Assembly (NCBI RefSeq): GCF_016741815.1
Contig: NZ_JAERRJ010000007.1
Coordinates: forward strand, 186,001-250,000
DNA: 64,000 nt
Reading direction: 5' to 3'
From: Nocardia acididurans
GTDB taxonomy: Bacteria > Actinomycetota > Actinomycetes > Mycobacteriales > Mycobacteriaceae
Positions 60,873-64,000 of this stretch are shown here, in pieces. Under the pieces are notes generated by a model, which saw only the letters and a list, made by a program, of their open reading frames with translations, was not told the origin of the DNA and made no database searches. Position 1 is the stretch's first letter; each line of letters starts with the position of its first letter. The position numbers were made by a program, and so were the translations under genes.

Positions 60873-61562
60873 ATGGGATCCTTGGACACTGTGAACGCTT
60901 CCGGCGTGAAGGTGGTCGTCGCCGAGGATTCGATGCTCATTCGCGACAGCGTCGTCCGGGCGCTGTCGACGGATTCGTCCATCGAAGTGGTCGGCGTCGC
61001 CGCCGATTACGACTCGACGCTGGACATGGTTCACAGACAACGACCCGACATTCTCGTCACCGATGTGCGCATGCCGCCCACCGGCACGGACGAGGGCGTG
61101 CGCCTGGCCCGCGAACTGCGCACCCGCCTGCCCGAGACCGGCGTCATCGTGCTGACCCACTACGCCGAATCCGCCTATGCCACGGGCCTGCTCGACGGCG
61201 GTTCGGCCGGACGCGGCTACCTGCTCAAGGAGCGCATCGCACGATTCGACCAGCTGCTCAATGCCGTGCACGTGGTCGCCGACGGCGGTTCGGTGCTCGA
61301 TCCCCTCATCATGGAGGCCCTGCTGCCGAACCGGCGGGACAGCGATCCGCTGCACCGGCTGACCACACGCGAACGGGAGGTGCTCGGTGAGATAGCGCTG
61401 GGCGGCAGCAATCAGGTGGTGGCGCGGCGGCTCGGGCTGTCGCAGCGGGCAGTGCAGAAGCACATCAACTCGATCTTCGCCAAGCTCGGCATCACCCTCG
61501 ATCCCGCCCTGGATCAGCGGGTCACCGCGGTCCTGATGTTCCTTGCCGCGCAACCGAGGTAG
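60873..61562 (+). CDS. NarL/LuxR-family response regulator
   Basis: 229 residues. Receiver domain with acidic pocket VVVAEDS, phospho-acceptor Asp in DILVTDVRMPP, Thr in VIVLTHY and Lys in YLLKERI; C-terminal LuxR HTH (LTTREREVLGEIALGGSNQVVARRLGLSQRAVQKHI). Binds DNA when phosphorylated. First of three same-strand genes with a second receiver and a histidine kinase, so it likely belongs to that signalling set. Confidence 0.9.
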   Translation: MGSLDTVNASGVKVVVAEDSMLIRDSVVRALSTDSSIEVVGVAADYDSTLDMVHRQRPDILVTDVRMPPTGTDEGVRLARELRTRLPETGVIVLTHYAESAYATGLLDGGSAGRGYLLKERIARFDQLLNAVHVVADGGSVLDPLIMEALLPNRRDSDPLHRLTTREREVLGEIALGGSNQVVARRLGLSQRAVQKHINSIFAKLGITLDPALDQRVTAVLMFLAAQPR

Positions 61563-61603
61563 GGATGCAGGCACCCTTTCGTACCGTCGGGTGTGCGCGC
61601 ACC

Positions 61604-62035
61604 ATGGCATCCATGACTGCAGACGTGCGGGTGTGGATCGTCGATGATCGCCCCGCGTTTCGGCGGGTAGCCGCGGCGGTGGTCTCGGCGAGCGCGGGGT
61701 TCGTGGTGGCGGGTGAGGCGGCGAGTGGTGAGGATGCGCTCGAACTCATGCGGCGGCGGCACGGCAGCGAGGCCGGCCTGGTGCTGATGGATATCAATAT
61801 GCCCGGTATCGGCGGGATCGAGGCGACGCGACGGATTCGCGGCCGCCATCCCGAGATGGCGGTGCTGCTCATGTCGACCTACGACACGACCGATCTACCC
61901 GAAGAGGTGTCCCAGTGCGGCGCAGGCGGTTACGTACACAAGGAGGCCCTGACCCCGGATCTGCTGAGCCGGTGGTGGCGCCATCTGATTCCGCCGACCG
62001 GCTCACGCCTGTTCCGGACCCCACCGCCGAGATAA
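61604..62035 (+). CDS. Receiver-only response regulator
   Basis: 143 residues consisting of a single receiver domain: VWIVDDRPAFRR, phospho-acceptor in LVLMDINMPGIGG, VLLMSTYD and the conserved Lys in YVHKEAL. No output domain follows. ATG 61604 or ATG 61613. It overlaps the histidine kinase gene by about 64 bases, so the two are coupled; it may compete for phosphate from that kinase (inference). Confidence 0.8.
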   Translation: MASMTADVRVWIVDDRPAFRRVAAAVVSASAGFVVAGEAASGEDALELMRRRHGSEAGLVLMDINMPGIGGIEATRRIRGRHPEMAVLLMSTYDTTDLPEEVSQCGAGGYVHKEALTPDLLSRWWRHLIPPTGSRLFRTPPPR

Positions 62036-63351
62036 CCCGGAAACGCCTGCGGCAGTTCGTTTTCGCGGCGCTGGCCAATACCGTGTTCCTGCTCGGCCTC
62101 GCGCTGCTCATGCTGTGGCTGCGGCCGAACTGGTGGACGGTCACGGTGATCGCGATGCTGCTGGTGGACGGGCTCATCCTGGCCGGGCTGCTGCGACTGG
62201 TGCGCGACGGCCGCTTCGCCACCGCCGTGACGACCATCGCTGTGCTGGTGTGGGTTTCGAGTATCGCCTCGTCCTATCTGACGCCGTCCACCCTGTCGCT
62301 GCACCTGGTGATGGCGCTGCTGCCCGCGATTTTCGTGGTGCCCTATGTCGCGCGCCGGCGGCTGCCGTGGTTCGCGGGCGTGACGGTGGTCAGTGTGGTG
62401 GCCTCGGCGCTGGTCGCCATCCCGGTGATGGAGTATCCCCCGCTGCCCGCGCGCTACGCGATGCTCGCGGGCCTGGCCGCGGTGGCGATCCTGATCATGC
62501 TGGTGCTCTGGCACACCGCCGACACCCTCGGCACCGTCGCCCGGTCGGCGCGGAGCAATGCCCAGGCGCTCACCAGCTCCCAGCGGCTGCTGGCCGAACG
62601 CGCCGAACAGCTCGCGGCCTCGCGGGCACGGCTGGTGGAGGCCACCGACGCGGAACGTCGTCGGCTGGAACGGGATCTGCACGACGGCGCGCAGCAGCAT
62701 CTGGTGGCGGTGGCGGTGACGCTGCAACTGGCGCGGCACTGGGCGAACCCGGAGTGCGAGCAGCTGCTCGGTGAGGCGGGCGAGCTGCTGCAGACCGCCA
62801 TCGCCGAGATCCGGCGGCTCGCGCACGGGCTGTATCCGGTGCTGTTGGCGCAGGGGGGATTACGCGCGGCGCTGCCCGCGGCGGCGGCGCGCTGCCCGAT
62901 TCCGGTCGAGGTGCACACCGAGGAGCTGGGCCGCTACCGGACCGAGATCGAGACCGCGGTCTACTACTGCTGTCTCGAGGCCCTGCAGAACGCGGCCAAG
63001 CACGGCGGACCGCACGCGCGGGTGTCGGTGACGGCCCGCCAGGACGCCCGGACCCTGACCGTCATCGTCGCCGACACCGGGTACGGATTCGATTCCGCGA
63101 CAACGGGTTCGGGCGCGGGGCTGACGAACATGACCGATCGGCTCGCGGTCATCGGCGGCACGTTGAGCGTGCGCTCCGCGCCGGGCGCGGGCACCCGCGT
63201 CACCGCGACCGTGCCCGCCCGGCCACTCGAATCGGCCGGGCGCACAGGCGAATCGGCGGGTGCGCCGCAGTCCGGTCCACCCGCCGCCGCGCAACCGCGC
63301 TACTGGTCGTCGGAGGAGATCGGGCGGATCACCGGGAACTCGCCGGTGTAG
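61972..63351 (+). CDS. NarX-type sensor histidine kinase (HisKA_3)
   Basis: 459 residues. About six membrane spans (residues 25-185), a linker coiled coil (LLAERAEQLAASRARLVEATD), the phospho-His motif RRLERDLHDGAQQHLVAVAV, and an ATPase domain with N-box ALQNAAKHG and G-boxes DTGYGF and GAGLTNM. GTG 61972 is chosen; a GTG at 61915 would overlap the receiver gene by 121 bases. Its C-terminus overlaps the convergent permease gene by 52 bases. Likely partner of the two response regulators just upstream. Confidence 0.85.
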   Translation: MVAPSDSADRLTPVPDPTAEITRKRLRQFVFAALANTVFLLGLALLMLWLRPNWWTVTVIAMLLVDGLILAGLLRLVRDGRFATAVTTIAVLVWVSSIASSYLTPSTLSLHLVMALLPAIFVVPYVARRRLPWFAGVTVVSVVASALVAIPVMEYPPLPARYAMLAGLAAVAILIMLVLWHTADTLGTVARSARSNAQALTSSQRLLAERAEQLAASRARLVEATDAERRRLERDLHDGAQQHLVAVAVTLQLARHWANPECEQLLGEAGELLQTAIAEIRRLAHGLYPVLLAQGGLRAALPAAAARCPIPVEVHTEELGRYRTEIETAVYYCCLEALQNAAKHGGPHARVSVTARQDARTLTVIVADTGYGFDSATTGSGAGLTNMTDRLAVIGGTLSVRSAPGAGTRVTATVPARPLESAGRTGESAGAPQSGPPAAAQPRYWSSEEIGRITGNSPV

Positions 63352-64000
63352 CCCTCGCGCATCTTGGCGATGGCCAGCACCCGCTTCTTGGCGAAGAACC
63401 AGCCGATGGCCAGCGCCGGAACGATGATCACCAGGCTGCCGACGGTCCAGGTGCCGACCGGCTTGTCGAAGGCCATGAGCACCAGCACCGCGAACAAGAA
63501 CACCAGCGTCGCGATACCGGTGTAGGGCGCACCGGCCATCCGGAACGACGGGCGCTCCATGCGCCCCTGCTTCCACCAGTACCAGAGCTTGAGCTGGCAC
63601 AGCACGATGGTCGCCCACGAGGCCAGGATGCCCAGCGAGGCCACGTTCAGCACGATCTCGAAGGCCTGCTCGGGCACGATGTAGTTGAGCCAGATGCCGA
63701 ACAGGGCGATGGCGCTGGTCAGCAGGATGCCGCCGTAGGGCACACCGGCTTTGGACATGCGCGCGGTGAAGGTGGGCGCGGAGCCGTTCATGGCCATCGA
63801 GCGCAGGATGCGGCCGGTGGAGTAGAGACCTGCGTTGAGGCTGGACAGCGCCGCGGTGAGCACCACGAAGTTCATGATCGAACCCATGTGCGCCACACCG
63901 AGTTTGGAGAAGAAGGTGACGAACGGGCTCTCCCCGGCGGCGTAGTCGGTGTAGGGCAGCAGCAGGGCCAGCAGGATCACCGAACCGCAGTAGAACACCG
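63300..64000 (-). CDS. Amino-acid permease (AnsP-like), partial
   Basis: The C-terminal 233 codons of an APC-superfamily permease; the frame runs off the right edge. Hallmarks include LNAGLYSTGRILRSMAMNGSAP (typical of asparagine/GABA-type permeases) and AGVPYGGILLTSAIALFG, with about five to six spans visible. It resembles mycobacterial AnsP. Substrate likely an amino acid, asparagine by family. Confidence 0.8.
   Translation of the reverse strand, partial: VFYCGSVILLALLLPYTDYAAGESPFVTFFSKLGVAHMGSIMNFVVLTAALSSLNAGLYSTGRILRSMAMNGSAPTFTARMSKAGVPYGGILLTSAIALFGIWLNYIVPEQAFEIVLNVASLGILASWATIVLCQLKLWYWWKQGRMERPSFRMAGAPYTGIATLVFLFAVLVLMAFDKPVGTWTVGSLVIIVPALAIGWFFAKKRVLAIAKMREGYTGEFPVIRPISSDDQ

Overview
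The window is high-GC actinobacterial DNA, most likely from Nocardia or a close relative in the Mycobacteriales; the genus is my inference. The main evidence is one conserved gene superlocus found in that order: ctaB, tkt, tal, zwf, opcA and pgl at 3.8-11.7 kb, secG at 21.7 kb, and tpiA, pgk, gap, whiA, yvcK, rapZ and uvrC at 47.4-55.9 kb. Frequent GTG starts, Tat-exported PhoD phosphatases, a KstR-like operator and an LpqS-CysK2-MFS operon fit the same group. I see no tRNA, rRNA, CRISPR array, insertion sequence or phage module.

Layout. 0-3.8 kb holds a partial XRE-cupin regulator, a lipoprotein epoxide-hydrolase-like enzyme, a decayed DUF1152 gene, a double-RDD membrane protein and a truncated haemoglobin. 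3.8-11.8 kb is haem O synthesis (ctaB) divergent from a tight pentose-phosphate operon (tkt-tal-zwf-opcA-pgl) that ends at a strong hairpin. 11.8-16 kb has secreted or membrane proteins (cutinase-like esterase, seven-repeat FG-GAP protein, SnoaL-like, DUF5313, DUF1275). 16-20.8 kb is a lipid or sterol catabolic cluster (epoxide hydrolase divergent from SDR, Ltp-type thiolase and acyl-CoA synthetase) with a KstR-like box between the divergent genes. 20.8-30.6 kb is accessory: DUF1361, secG, an MFS exporter, TetR, secretory lipase, META lipoprotein, crotonase, an exonuclease and a fused alpha/beta 2-oxoacid dehydrogenase E1.

30.6-38.8 kb is the most interesting part. A UvrA-like resistance ATPase faces a WYL regulator. 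Next come an M56 (BlaR-type) protease and, convergent to it, the operon blaI, lpqS, cysK2, MFS. Matching operator-like palindromes lie in the blaI promoter, in the lpqS promoter, and at an orphan position between convergent genes near 30.74 kb. In M. tuberculosis the lpqS-cysK2-MFS operon is, from memory, copper-controlled by RicR; here it appears to be wired to a BlaI/M56 protease switch.

38.8-47.3 kb carries an ACT-domain protein, a bacterial-type poly(ADP-ribose) glycohydrolase behind an inverted repeat, a pair of PhoD genes flanking a YggT gene, a galactose-oxidase-type copper radical oxidase with five extra N-terminal repeats, a Nudix remnant and a HAD phosphatase. 47.4-55.9 kb is the glycolytic gap-pgk-tpiA block and the uvrC-rapZ-yvcK-whiA block. 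55.9-64 kb has two small secreted proteins, a YcaQ-type glycosylase, a flavoprotein dehydrogenase, a membrane protein, two response regulators with a histidine kinase, and the end of an amino-acid permease.

The superlocus is interrupted twice by accessory DNA (about 9.8 kb between pgl and secG, about 25.6 kb between secG and tpiA), while all core genes keep the orientation expected for this lineage.
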